Assembly: GCA_963734575.1 (NCBI GenBank)
Contig: CAVTHT010000019.1
Span: 50,815 to 114,814, forward strand
Length of the DNA: 64,000 bases
Source: CAIWHR01 sp963734575
GTDB taxonomy: Bacteria; Pseudomonadota; Gammaproteobacteria; Burkholderiales; Casimicrobiaceae
Direction: 5' to 3'
Shown: one piece after another, positions 39,001 through 46,713 of the stretch
Layout of the letters: each line of letters opens with the position of its first letter
How positions within the stretch are numbered: position 1 is the first letter of the stretch
The notes under the pieces: model-generated
The model's input: only the letters and a program-made list of their open reading frames with translations
What the model was told of the DNA's origin: nothing
The model's database searches: none
Translations under genes and position numbers: made by a program

Positions 39001-39748
39001 AGACGACATCCTCGCTTTCCCGCGCGGGCCGATGGCCGGCGAATGCCTGCACGCAGCGTTCGAGCGCATCGATTTCGGCGACGCTTCCACGTGGCCCGGC
39101 GCGATCGACGAGGCGCTCGCGACGTCCCCCTTCGGCGGCAAGCGCGCGGATGCAACTCTGCTCCGGGCGATGATGCACAACATGCTGCGCGACGTGCTGG
39201 CCACGCCCATGCCAGAGGGCATCCGCCTCGAAGCCGTGCCGAAGCAACGGCGTCTGACCGAGCTCGAGTTCAGCCTGCCGTCGCCGCACCTGTCGGCGCA
39301 TGCGCTCAACGTGACGCTGGCAGCGCAGGGCTATCGCGTGCCGCGCCTCACGTTCCCGCAGCTCGAGGGCTACCTCAAGGGCTTCATCGACCTCGTGTTC
39401 CAGCACGACGGGCGCTTCTACATCCTGGACTGGAAGTCGAACCATCTCGGCTACGCGTGCACCGATTACGCGGCGAGCGCACTCGAGCAGGCGATGTTCG
39501 AGCACGGCTATCACCTGCAGCACCTGCTGTACTCGCTTGCGCTGCATCGATATCTGGCGCGCCGCCTTGCCGGATACCAATTCGAGACGCATTTCGGCGG
39601 CGTGCTGTACGTCTTCGTGCGCGGCGTGCGTCCGGGATGGAAGATGGCCGACGGCGGGCCCGCCGGCGTGTATCACCACCGGCTGAGTGAAAGGACGCTC
39701 GCGGCGCTGGAGCGACTGTTCCCGCTCACGCACGAGGTGCTTGCATGA
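36088..39748 (+). CDS. recB: Exodeoxyribonuclease V beta subunit RecB, frameshifted
   Basis: UvrD-type helicase plus nuclease, about 1220 residues when reconstructed. Walker A EASAGTGKTW (Lys28), VVTFTNAATAELRERV, FTIHGFCQRAL, Walker B LIDEFQDTDPVQF, GDPKQAIYSFRNAD, VKIVTIHKAKGLEYPFVF and YVALTRASHRCY are present. The C-terminal nuclease has LKGFIDLVFQHDGRFYILDWKSNHLG with the DxK signature. The frame changes at about 37440-37500 (two shifts) and near 37990. It starts at ATG 36088 inside the recC stop and its own stop overlaps the recD ATG, so recCBD is one operon. Confidence 0.92.
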
Positions 39749-41916
39749 GCGCGAAGGGCCGCCCCGAGCGCGAATACCGGAGTGCGCAGCACGAAGGCAG
39801 CCCAGTGAGCCGCGCGCCGGGGCGATCGCGCAAGCGCGGCGCGAGCGAGGCCGACGCGTTGCAACTGCCGCTAGGACTGGATGGCGAACCGGATGCAACG
39901 CAGACGGCGACGACCAAGCCGACCGATGCAACTTCCGCCACCGACGACGCGTGGGTCAGGCTTCAGCCTGACTCGGATGGCCCGTGGGCCAGGCTTCAGC
40001 CTGACTCCAGCGCCAATCTTCCCGGACCCCCACCGCGCGACACCGCGCAGATCTGGCTCGCACAGGGCTTCGCCGATCACATCGTGAACTGGTCGCGCAG
40101 GCTCGGTGCATCGCCCGATCGATTCGATGCGCTGCGCAGGGCCGCATTCGCGGTCAGCATCGCCACCGGCGCAGGTCACGCATGCATCAACCTGCGCGAC
40201 ATCGCTGCGGAGTGCGACTCGCTACGCGCCGCGCTGCTGGCATCGAAAGTGGTCGGCACGCCAACCGCTCCGGGCGCATGTCCCCTCGTGCTCGACGACG
40301 AGGACCGGCTGTACCTGCATCGCTATTTCGATTACGAGCGCCGCATCGCGAACCGCCTGATGCACCGCGCAGCACGTTTGCTCGACCCTGCAGCCGAGCA
40401 ACGGCTGGCTGCGCTGCTCGATGGGCTCTTCGCACGCAACGCGGCCGCCGCGGGCGACGCGCCGGACTGGCAGAAGCTCGCCGCGGCCCTCGCCGTGTTC
40501 AGCGATGTCACGGTGATCAGTGGCGGTCCCGGCACCGGCAAGACGACGACCGTCGTCAACCTGCTTGCCTGCCTGCTCGAGCTCGATGCCGATTGCCGGA
40601 TCGCGCTTGCTGCGCCCACGGGCAAGGCGGCCGCGCGCCTGCAGGACGCCATCCGCCAGCGCGCCGCACATCTGCCCGAGGCGGTGCGGGCGCGGCTGCC
40701 GGCAGAGTCGTTCACCATTCATCGCCTGCTCGGCGTGGTGCCGGAATCCAACGCCTTCCGCCATCACGCGGGCAATCCGCTCGCGATCGACGTGCTGGTC
40801 ATCGACGAGGCCTCGATGCTCGACCTCGCGCTCGCGGCGAAGCTCTTCGACGCGGTGCCGCTCACCGCGAGGATCATCCTGCTCGGCGACAAGGATCAGC
40901 TCGCCGCGGTGGAATCCGGCGCGGTGTTCTCCGAGCTCTGCGCCGATCCGACGCTGAGCGATGGGGCTATCGCGAGCCTGTCGCGGGTTTGCGCCATTCC
41001 TGCGGCGCGCATCATCGCGCCTGCACCGATAGCGGCAACGCCGCTGACCGACAGCGTGGTCTGGTTCACGCGCAACTTCCGGTTTGCCGCCGACTCCGGG
41101 ATCGGGCGACTGGCCCACGAGATCAATCGCGGCCAGCCGGACGCGCTGCTGGCGCATCTGCGCGGGCCGCGGGACGCCGCCGTGACGTGGCTCGACGAAG
41201 GCGGGCCAGTGCTCGCGCCGGAGGTGCTCGACCGCCTGCGCGCGGGCTATGGGCCGTACGTCGCCGCGCTGCTCGCTTTGGCCTCCGCCGCCGCGGACGG
41301 CGCAGAGCTCTCTTCCGCCGATCACGCCGCGTCCGACTCGATGCTCACCCGCGTGTTCGACGCGTTCGATCGCTTCCGCATCCTGTGTGCCGAGCGTGAA
41401 GGACCCCGCGGCGTCCGCGGATTGAACGAGACGATGACGCATCGATGCCGCGAGGCGCTGGACGAGCGCTGGCCTGCGGCGGCCCGCTCACCGTGGTATT
41501 ACGGCCGTCCCGTGATGGTCCTGCGCAACGACTACGTGCTGAAGCTCTACAACGGTGACATCGGCATCACGCTGCCCGACGATGCGGGCAATCTGATGGT
41601 GCATTTCCGCGAGACCGACGGGTCGTTTCGTGCCGTTGCGCCTGTGCGCCTGCCCGACCATGAGACGGCGTTCGCCACCACAGTGCACAAGGCGCAGGGA
41701 TCCGAGTTCGACGACGTCGCGCTGGTGTTGCCGGCGCAGGAGTCGCGCGTCGCGACGCGCGAGCTCGTGTACACCGCCGTGACGCGCGCGCGCAGCGCGG
41801 TAGTGCTCGTGGCGAGCGCGGAGGTGCTCGCCAACGCCGTGAGCGCGCCGTCGGTGCGGCATTCGGGATTGATTGCGCGCTTGCGCGAAGCGGCACGCGC
41901 AGACCGCGAACGATAA
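39745..41916 (+). CDS. recD: Exodeoxyribonuclease V alpha subunit RecD with a repeat-derived N-terminal extension
   Basis: A 723-residue superfamily 1 helicase. Walker A GGPGTGKTTT lies at 260-269 (Lys266), then AAPTGKAAARLQDAI, FTIHRLLGV, Walker B VLVIDEASMLDL, LLGDKDQLAAVESGAVF, WFTRNFRF, and the C-terminal TTVHKAQGSEFDDVALVLP and ELVYTAVTRARSAVVLV. In E. coli RecD the Walker lysine is residue 177, so this protein has about 90 extra residues in front. Residues 4-22 derive from a dispersed repeat and 70-88 (WVRLQPDS...WARLQPDS) from two REP palindromes. Translation may start further downstream, but ATG 39745 overlaps the recB stop and suggests coupling. Confidence 0.92.
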   Translation: MSAKGRPEREYRSAQHEGSPVSRAPGRSRKRGASEADALQLPLGLDGEPDATQTATTKPTDATSATDDAWVRLQPDSDGPWARLQPDSSANLPGPPPRDTAQIWLAQGFADHIVNWSRRLGASPDRFDALRRAAFAVSIATGAGHACINLRDIAAECDSLRAALLASKVVGTPTAPGACPLVLDDEDRLYLHRYFDYERRIANRLMHRAARLLDPAAEQRLAALLDGLFARNAAAAGDAPDWQKLAAALAVFSDVTVISGGPGTGKTTTVVNLLACLLELDADCRIALAAPTGKAAARLQDAIRQRAAHLPEAVRARLPAESFTIHRLLGVVPESNAFRHHAGNPLAIDVLVIDEASMLDLALAAKLFDAVPLTARIILLGDKDQLAAVESGAVFSELCADPTLSDGAIASLSRVCAIPAARIIAPAPIAATPLTDSVVWFTRNFRFAADSGIGRLAHEINRGQPDALLAHLRGPRDAAVTWLDEGGPVLAPEVLDRLRAGYGPYVAALLALASAAADGAELSSADHAASDSMLTRVFDAFDRFRILCAEREGPRGVRGLNETMTHRCREALDERWPAAARSPWYYGRPVMVLRNDYVLKLYNGDIGITLPDDAGNLMVHFRETDGSFRAVAPVRLPDHETAFATTVHKAQGSEFDDVALVLPAQESRVATRELVYTAVTRARSAVVLVASAEVLANAVSAPSVRHSGLIARLREAARADRER
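39756..39810. repeat. Dispersed repeat family 2, copy B
   Basis: About 55 bases resembling 16013-16068, with the shared core GAGCGCGAATACCGGAG (39766-39782). It lies inside the first 22 codons of the recD frame. Confidence 0.65.
39951..40005 (+). repeat. Two REP-like palindromes inside recD
   Basis: Copies at 39951-39972 (GTGG plus GTCAGGCTTCAGCCTGAC) and 39984-40005 (GTGG plus GCCAGGCTTCAGCCTGAC), 33 bases apart, a multiple of three. They keep the recD frame open. Confidence 0.85.
41821..41916 (+). repeat. recD 3' end, left copy of a direct repeat around vapBC
   Basis: The last 31 codons and stop of recD. They match 42890-42982 with about 9 differences in the first 90 bases. Confidence 0.85.
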
Positions 41917-42100
41917 GCCGCGCGCGCAGGCATGGTGAACCGTGATCTTGGGCTCGAGCCTCCCGCGCCGCTGTTCTTCCGCCCGGCCTGGCAGGCACGT
42001 CGGCTAAGGCCCGCTCGCCATCGCGGCGAGCGGTCAGGATTCTTCCGACGCAATGGGTAGTCTCACAGCGAACGGGGAAGCGGCAGGAAGCATGGGCGAA

Positions 42101-42130
42101 TTGCTTCTTGGCCCGTAAATATGGTAATAT
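42101..42130 (+). promoter_or_regulatory. Candidate sigma70 promoter of vapBC
   Basis: TTGCTT (42101-42106), 18-base spacer, TAATAT (42125-42130), in an AT-rich patch that is unusual for this window. Transcription would start close to the vapB ATG (42136), giving an almost leaderless message. Confidence 0.4.
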
Positions 42131-42135
42131 GGGAC

Positions 42136-42396
42136 ATGAAAACTACGATCGAGATCCCTGATCCGTTGTTTCGTACAGCCAAGTCACGCGCTGCTGAACG
42201 CGGGCAGACTCTGAAGGAATTCGTTACCGAAGCGTTACAGGCGAAGCTTGCCAGCGCTCCTGAAGGTGGCCGCGTTGTTGGTCCGCCGTGGATGGGCGGA
42301 TTTGGCAAGCTGCGACGGCTGCGCAAGGAAACTGGGCGCATTCAGGCCGTGATCGACGACGAGTTCGAGGTCATCGAGTCCGAGGATCGGTTGTGA
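42136..42396 (+). CDS. vapB: VapB-like antitoxin
   Basis: An 86-residue protein starting MKTTIEIPDPLFRTAKSRAAERGQTLKEFVTEALQAKLA, the short ribbon-helix-helix N-terminus of a VapB/Phd-like antitoxin. A C-terminal tail (AVIDDEFEVIESEDRL) should fold onto the toxin. An ATG at 42121 would add five residues; 42136 begins the conserved strand. The stop overlaps the toxin GTG (GTGA). The DNA here is less GC-rich than its surroundings, which fits acquisition. Confidence 0.85.
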   Translation: MKTTIEIPDPLFRTAKSRAAERGQTLKEFVTEALQAKLASAPEGGRVVGPPWMGGFGKLRRLRKETGRIQAVIDDEFEVIESEDRL

Positions 42397-42770
42397 TCCT
42401 CGATACCAATGCACTCTCGGCTTTTGTGGATGGCGACCCTGCCATCGGCGAAGTGCTTCGCCATCAAGTGCGCGCGTGCATTCCGGTGATCGTGCTGGGC
42501 GAATTTCGCTATGGCATCGCCCGATCGAGGCACCGCGCTGCGTATGAACAATGGCTGGCGTCCGAATTGTCACATTTCGATGTCTTGTCCGTGACGGAGG
42601 AAACGACCGTCTCCTACGCCGAGTTGCGCGTTGCGCTTCGGCAGAAAGGCACCCCGATTCCGGCCAACGACGCGTGGATCGCGGCTCTTGCCTTGCAGCA
42701 CAGGTTGCCGGTGTTGAGCCGCGACGCTCACTTCGATTCGGTTCCGAAGGTCAGCAGGCAGGGCTGGTGA
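42393..42770 (+). CDS. vapC: VapC PIN-domain toxin
   Basis: A 125-residue PIN-domain ribonuclease. The acidic site is D4 in MILDTNALSAF, Glu in VIVLGEFRYGI, Asp in IPANDAWIAALAL, and Asp in LSRDAHFDSVP. It starts at GTG 42393 overlapping the antitoxin stop. VapC toxins cleave tRNA or rRNA and are held inactive by VapB, which also represses the operon. Complete length. Confidence 0.88.
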   Translation: MILDTNALSAFVDGDPAIGEVLRHQVRACIPVIVLGEFRYGIARSRHRAAYEQWLASELSHFDVLSVTEETTVSYAELRVALRQKGTPIPANDAWIAALALQHRLPVLSRDAHFDSVPKVSRQGW

Positions 42771-42889
42771 CTTGTGGCACGAGCCGGTGAGGACTTTGGC
42801 GTCTGAGCCACGGCGACCGTTGCCGCAGCAAATGGCAGCCGCCCAACCATTGGCATCGAGGTCGGCAACATGATCACTGGGCCAGCCGG

Positions 42890-42982
42890 GAGGTGCTCGC
42901 CAAGGCGGTGAGCGCGCCGTCCGTGCGGCATTCGGGATTGACTGCGCGCCTGCGCGAAGCGGCACGAGTGAACCGCGAATGA
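42890..42982 (+). repeat. recD': Second, diverged copy of the recD 3' end
   Basis: Reads EVLAKAVSAPSVRHSGL then TARLREAARVNRE before TGA. Compared with the intact recD end, several of the differences are in third codon positions, so it looks like an independently evolved recD tail rather than a recent copy error. Together with 41821-41916 it brackets vapBC. The bases between vapC and this copy (42771-42889) hold nothing recognisable. Confidence 0.8.
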
Positions 42983-43016
42983 TGGCTGCGTGTGGTCGGG
43001 ATAACGGCGATATCCT

Positions 43017-43088
43017 GTGGGTCGGGCTTCAGCCTGACCACGCCTTGCGCGCACGACAGCTCACGAGTCAGGCTGAAGACTGAGCCAC
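43017..43088. repeat. Two REP-like palindromes in opposite orientation
   Basis: Forward copy 43017-43038 (GTGG head). Inverted, diverged copy 43067-43088, which overlaps the last codons and the stop of the WYL regulator gene. Confidence 0.7.
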
Positions 43089-44063
43089 AGCGCTTCCGCC
43101 TTTCGCCGCCATCCTGCGGATCTCCGCCTGCACCTGCTTGCGGAACGCAGCGGGCCCGAGCACCTCGACGTCCGCGCCGTACTTCAGCACGTCCATCATC
43201 AATTCGCGCGGATCGGAGAAGGGGACCTCCAGCACGTAGCACCCGTCCGGTTCGAGCCTCGAGCGCTGTGCCGGATGCCACACCTCCTGCGCCACCCAGC
43301 GCGCGCGCTCCGGGGTGAAGCGCAGGCCCGCCCAATCGGTCGGCTCGCCCGAGAATATCCCGTAGCCGCTGCCGAGCTCGCGCTCCAGCGTCTTCATGTC
43401 GATGGCCTTGGCCCTGTCGGACAACAGCTCGACGTCGGTCATCGCATCGACGGAGAACTTGCGCAGCCCTTCGCGCCAGTGGCACCAGGCATCGACGTAC
43501 CAGTTGTCGCGGTAGTGCATCAGGCGTTGCGGCGAGATCACGCGCTCGGTGGTCTTGCCGTCGCCGCGCGCGTGATACGTGAGCTTCACGCGGCGGCGCC
43601 GCAGCACCGCGGCGGCGATCACCTCGAATACGCCCGGGGAAACGCGCCGGGCCGACTGGCGCACGATGCGAATTCGCTTGTCGACCTCCGCGGCCGCGAC
43701 ATCGCCCTCCTCGAGCAGCATCGCGAGGCGCGCCTTCAGCGGCGCGACGTGCGCCGCCAGCAGCCCCGGTTCGAGGTCGGACAGGAGCTGCTGCATCGTG
43801 AGGAGCGCGTAGATCTCGGACTGGTTGAACCAAAACCCGGGCAGCTCGAACGCGGGACTGACGCCGTCGGGCGCGCCGAATTCGTAGCCCTGCCGGTCGG
43901 CATTCCACACGATCGGGGCGTGCAGCCGGTCGCGCAAATACTCGAGATCTCGCTTGAAGGTGGCGAGCGAGACGCCAAGGGCGTCGAGGAACTGCTTGCG
44001 GGTGACGAGCTTCTTCTGGTGCAGCAGCCGATCGATGAGGTAGAAGCGCTCCGTGCGATCCAT
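43068..44063 (-). CDS. WYL-domain transcriptional regulator (YafY type)
   Basis: A 331-residue protein with an N-terminal HTH_11 domain (ERFYLIDRLLHQKKLVTRKQFLDALGVSLATFKRDLEYLRDRL), a middle linker, and a WYL domain (LTYHARGDGKTTERVISPQRLMHYRDNWYVDAWCHWREGLRKFSVDAM) near 180-230, then the WCX-like end. WYL regulators sense nucleic acid ligands or damage and often control repair or defence genes. The last residues (VAQSSA and stop) are encoded by an inverted REP. It is 3 bases downstream of the DUF4258-like gene. Confidence 0.88.
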   Translation of the reverse strand: MDRTERFYLIDRLLHQKKLVTRKQFLDALGVSLATFKRDLEYLRDRLHAPIVWNADRQGYEFGAPDGVSPAFELPGFWFNQSEIYALLTMQQLLSDLEPGLLAAHVAPLKARLAMLLEEGDVAAAEVDKRIRIVRQSARRVSPGVFEVIAAAVLRRRRVKLTYHARGDGKTTERVISPQRLMHYRDNWYVDAWCHWREGLRKFSVDAMTDVELLSDRAKAIDMKTLERELGSGYGIFSGEPTDWAGLRFTPERARWVAQEVWHPAQRSRLEPDGCYVLEVPFSDPRELMMDVLKYGADVEVLGPAAFRKQVQAEIRRMAAKGGSAVAQSSA

Positions 44064-44066
44064 CGA

Positions 44067-44345
44067 CTAGTGCCGTCGCACCCGACGTCGCCGGTGCCCG
44101 GTGGTCACCACCGAGCCGTCGTGCGCGACGACCACGTAGATCCCGTCGATGCGCTCCAGCTCCGCCGGGGCGACCCGGCGCTCGCGGGTGATCCGGCGCC
44201 GTGCCGCCTTGTCGAGGAACAGCACGATCCCGCCATGGCGATCGTGCTGCTCCGTCCCGTAGCGCAGCAGCCAGCCGATGGCCGCCGCCGAGATGCCGCG
44301 CTGCTGCATGTGGGTGCGGGCGTGGTGGGTGAAGTTCGCATCCAT
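44067..44345 (-). CDS. DUF4258-like small basic protein
   Basis: A 92-residue protein: DANFTHHARTHMQQRGISAAAIGWLLRYGTEQHDRHGGIVLFLD, then RRRITRERRVAPAELERIDGIYVVVAHDGSVVTTGHR. The HARxHMxQRGIS start and the strand-rich middle resemble DUF4258, a RelE/barnase-like small-domain group. GGAGG precedes the ATG at 44345. Paired with the WYL regulator gene at a 3-base gap, so possibly a toxin-like product under its control; not shown. Confidence 0.65.
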   Translation of the reverse strand: MDANFTHHARTHMQQRGISAAAIGWLLRYGTEQHDRHGGIVLFLDKAARRRITRERRVAPAELERIDGIYVVVAHDGSVVTTGHRRRRVRRH

Positions 44346-44438
44346 GATGTGTCCTCCATTGCATGCAGCCTGCCAGCGCGGCGTCGCGGCCGTCAACTGT
44401 TCCGCCGCGCGAGAAGGTTGTCGCGCACAGGCTGAGCG

Positions 44439-45791
44439 CTACTCCTCGCGGGGACGGCCCTTGCCCTGCTCGGGCTTGCGGCGCAGGAATGCCGGCACGT
44501 TGTCCTCGCTCACGGCGTCCAAGGAGAACGCGATCTCGTCGCGGCTCGCAAGGCGGTTCCGGAGGGAGCGGCTCGCATACGCGGCCTCCTTGCTCATGAA
44601 GGCGTCCCTGCGGGCCACCATGCGCCGCATGGTTTCGAGGATGCCGGCGCACCAGGGGTTCCCGGCGAAGCGCTGCTGCGCGGCCTCGACGGCTGCCAGC
44701 GCGGCATCCCACTGGCCGTCCGCGATCAGCTTGCGGGCGAGGTCGAGCGCATCGCCCGCGTCGAGCTCGTCCCGCCGCCGCTCGATGAGCTCCTGCGCCG
44801 GCAGGGCAGCGAGCTCCTGGGCGCTCATGCGCTTCACCGGCGGCAGGGAGGCCATGAAGAACAGCGGCGTGCTGCCCGCACCCGCGGCCTTGATCGAGAA
44901 CGTGACCGGCAGGTTGACGCTGTCGTCATCGAGCAGGACCGCCGGCACCGTGAGCTCGAGATACGCCCACGCTTCGGCGTCGAAGGCGAGGTCGGGCAGC
45001 TTCCACGCATGACCTTCGCCGTCAGCCGGCTCGTAGTCGTTGCGCAGCCGGACCTGCACTCCCGCGGGGGCGTTGACCTTGAGCGCCATGCCGCGGGCGC
45101 AGAGACTCGTGAGCAGGGCGAATTCCGCCTGGAACGGCTCGGCGAGATCCTGCGCCGTCTGGCCGTAGTAGGCGTTGCCGCGGCCGGCGCGCGACATGGC
45201 CAGCATGAGGTCCTCGTTGAAGGCGCGTCCGAGGCCGTAGGTCGAGGTGGAGATGCCATTGCGGGAGGCGTCGCGGCAGCTCATGGACATCGCTTCGAGA
45301 TCGGTGTCGCCACGGTTGGCGCAGCCGTCCGACAGGAGGATCATGCGATGCACGCCGGCCTTGGTCATGTTCGTGCCGAGCGTCCTGGCGCCTTCGAGCC
45401 AGCCGCCGTGCAGGTTGGTCGCCCCGCCGCTCTGGATGCCGTCGATGGCCGCGAGCAGCGACGCCCGCTGGCCGGTGCCGACGACGGGTGACAGGAGCTC
45501 GACCTCGTCGTCGAAGGTGACGAGCGCCGCGCGATCGTGCGGTCCGAGGCTTTGCACGATGCCGCGGGCGCACTGTTTCGCTTCGTGCAGCGGCGCGCCG
45601 GCCATCGAGCCGGAGCGGTCGATCACGAGGGCAAGGGTCAGCGGCTCCCGCGGCTGCGTGCCCGCCGGCCTGGCGGGCGCCTGGAGGCGGACGAGGGCTT
45701 CGATGACGGCCTCCCCGCCGGCGACGAAGCCCGGTCGACGCAGGTCGACGGTGAACGCGAACGCGCTGGCGGTGGTGTTGTTCTCGGGCAT
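44439..45791 (-). CDS. von Willebrand factor A domain protein
   Basis: A 450-residue cytosolic vWA protein. The MIDAS motif DRSGS (D58, S60, S62) lies in LALVIDRSGSMAGAPLHEAK, with the Thr in GGATNLHGGW and Asp in LLSDGCANRGDTD. The C-terminal half is helical and contains GDALDLARKLIADGQWDAALAAVEAAQ, a TPR-like stretch. GGAGGT is spaced well before ATG 45791. It follows the HTH/TPR gene on the same strand; a binding partner is likely but unknown. Confidence 0.85.
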   Translation of the reverse strand: MPENNTTASAFAFTVDLRRPGFVAGGEAVIEALVRLQAPARPAGTQPREPLTLALVIDRSGSMAGAPLHEAKQCARGIVQSLGPHDRAALVTFDDEVELLSPVVGTGQRASLLAAIDGIQSGGATNLHGGWLEGARTLGTNMTKAGVHRMILLSDGCANRGDTDLEAMSMSCRDASRNGISTSTYGLGRAFNEDLMLAMSRAGRGNAYYGQTAQDLAEPFQAEFALLTSLCARGMALKVNAPAGVQVRLRNDYEPADGEGHAWKLPDLAFDAEAWAYLELTVPAVLLDDDSVNLPVTFSIKAAGAGSTPLFFMASLPPVKRMSAQELAALPAQELIERRRDELDAGDALDLARKLIADGQWDAALAAVEAAQQRFAGNPWCAGILETMRRMVARRDAFMSKEAAYASRSLRNRLASRDEIAFSLDAVSEDNVPAFLRRKPEQGKGRPREE

Positions 45792-45866
45792 CGCGACCTC
45801 CGTGATTGACGGTTCGGCCATGATGCCGAGGTGCATGGCTCAGGACGTGAGCCCGTCGAGCGGAGG

Positions 45867-46679
45867 TCAGGCCTTGAGCTTCTTGTAGGCCTTGAGATGC
45901 CGCAGCGCTTCCTGCGCGAGACCGCGCTTCTGGCAGAGCAATGCGAGGTTGTAGTGTGCGTCGGCGAAATCGGGCGAATGCGTCACGACCTTGCGATACG
46001 CCTCCATGGCGTCGTCGACGCGCTCGCGATCCTCGAGCAGGACGGCGAGGTTGAAGAGCAGCACGGCATCATTGCCGCAGCGCTCGAGGCCGGCGCGATA
46101 GATCTTCTCGGCCTCGTCGAGATCCCCTTTGTTGTACAGGCACAGGCCGAGGTTGATGTAGGCCTCGAGATGGCGCTCGTCGTGGCGCAGCGCGTTGCGG
46201 TAGGCCTCGCAGGCCGCGCGCACGTCGTCGTCTTCGAGCGTGAGCGCGCGCTCGAACCAGTCGGTGAGCGCGTCCACCGGCTTCGACTTGGATGGCTCGA
46301 AGAACGTGACGCCGCCGGCGGAGGGCTCGACGCCGAAGCGCAGCACGTACTGCCCGTCGTCCGGCTGCCACTGGGCGCTGCCTTCGGTCACCACGACGGC
46401 ACCGCCCACGGCCTCGACGCGCAGGCCGGTGAGGGGGACCGATTGCGGCAGCTTCGCGCGAAGGCTCCGCAGCGAGCGCACGATGCGCGAAGGTGGCAGC
46501 TTCGCCCCCGTCAGCGCCTGCGCCGTGCGCAGGACCACGAGGTCGGGAAAGCTGAAGCGAAACTCGCCGCGGCGGCCGCGCGACGGCGTGACGACGCCCG
46601 CATGGATGAAGCCGCTGACGATCGAACGCGATAACCCGAGCAGCTTCGTGACGTCGCGTACCGAATAGCCTTCGCTCAC
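45867..46679 (-). CDS. MerR-like HTH plus TPR-repeat protein
   Basis: A 270-residue protein. Residues 5-70 (YSVRDVTKLLGLSRSIVSGFIHAGVV, RFSFPDLVVLRTAQAL) form a MerR-type helix-turn-helix. Residues about 155-265 form TPR repeats (EAYINLGLCLYNKGDLDEAEKIYRAGL, AVLLFNLAVLLEDRERVDDAMEAYRKV, DAHYNLALLCQKRGLAQEALRHL). The start is GTG 46679 behind AAGGTG. It follows ku by 34 bases. Perhaps a regulator or scaffold for the repair genes around it. Confidence 0.78.
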   Translation of the reverse strand: MSEGYSVRDVTKLLGLSRSIVSGFIHAGVVTPSRGRRGEFRFSFPDLVVLRTAQALTGAKLPPSRIVRSLRSLRAKLPQSVPLTGLRVEAVGGAVVVTEGSAQWQPDDGQYVLRFGVEPSAGGVTFFEPSKSKPVDALTDWFERALTLEDDDVRAACEAYRNALRHDERHLEAYINLGLCLYNKGDLDEAEKIYRAGLERCGNDAVLLFNLAVLLEDRERVDDAMEAYRKVVTHSPDFADAHYNLALLCQKRGLAQEALRHLKAYKKLKA

Positions 46680-46713
46680 CAGCTCACACCTTTGCCATCC
46701 AGCGGGCGATCTC

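Noticed and set aside
42771..42889. A possible further small gene between vapC and the second recD tail
   Set aside because: Frames are short, interrupted and lack a ribosome-binding site or recognisable motif.
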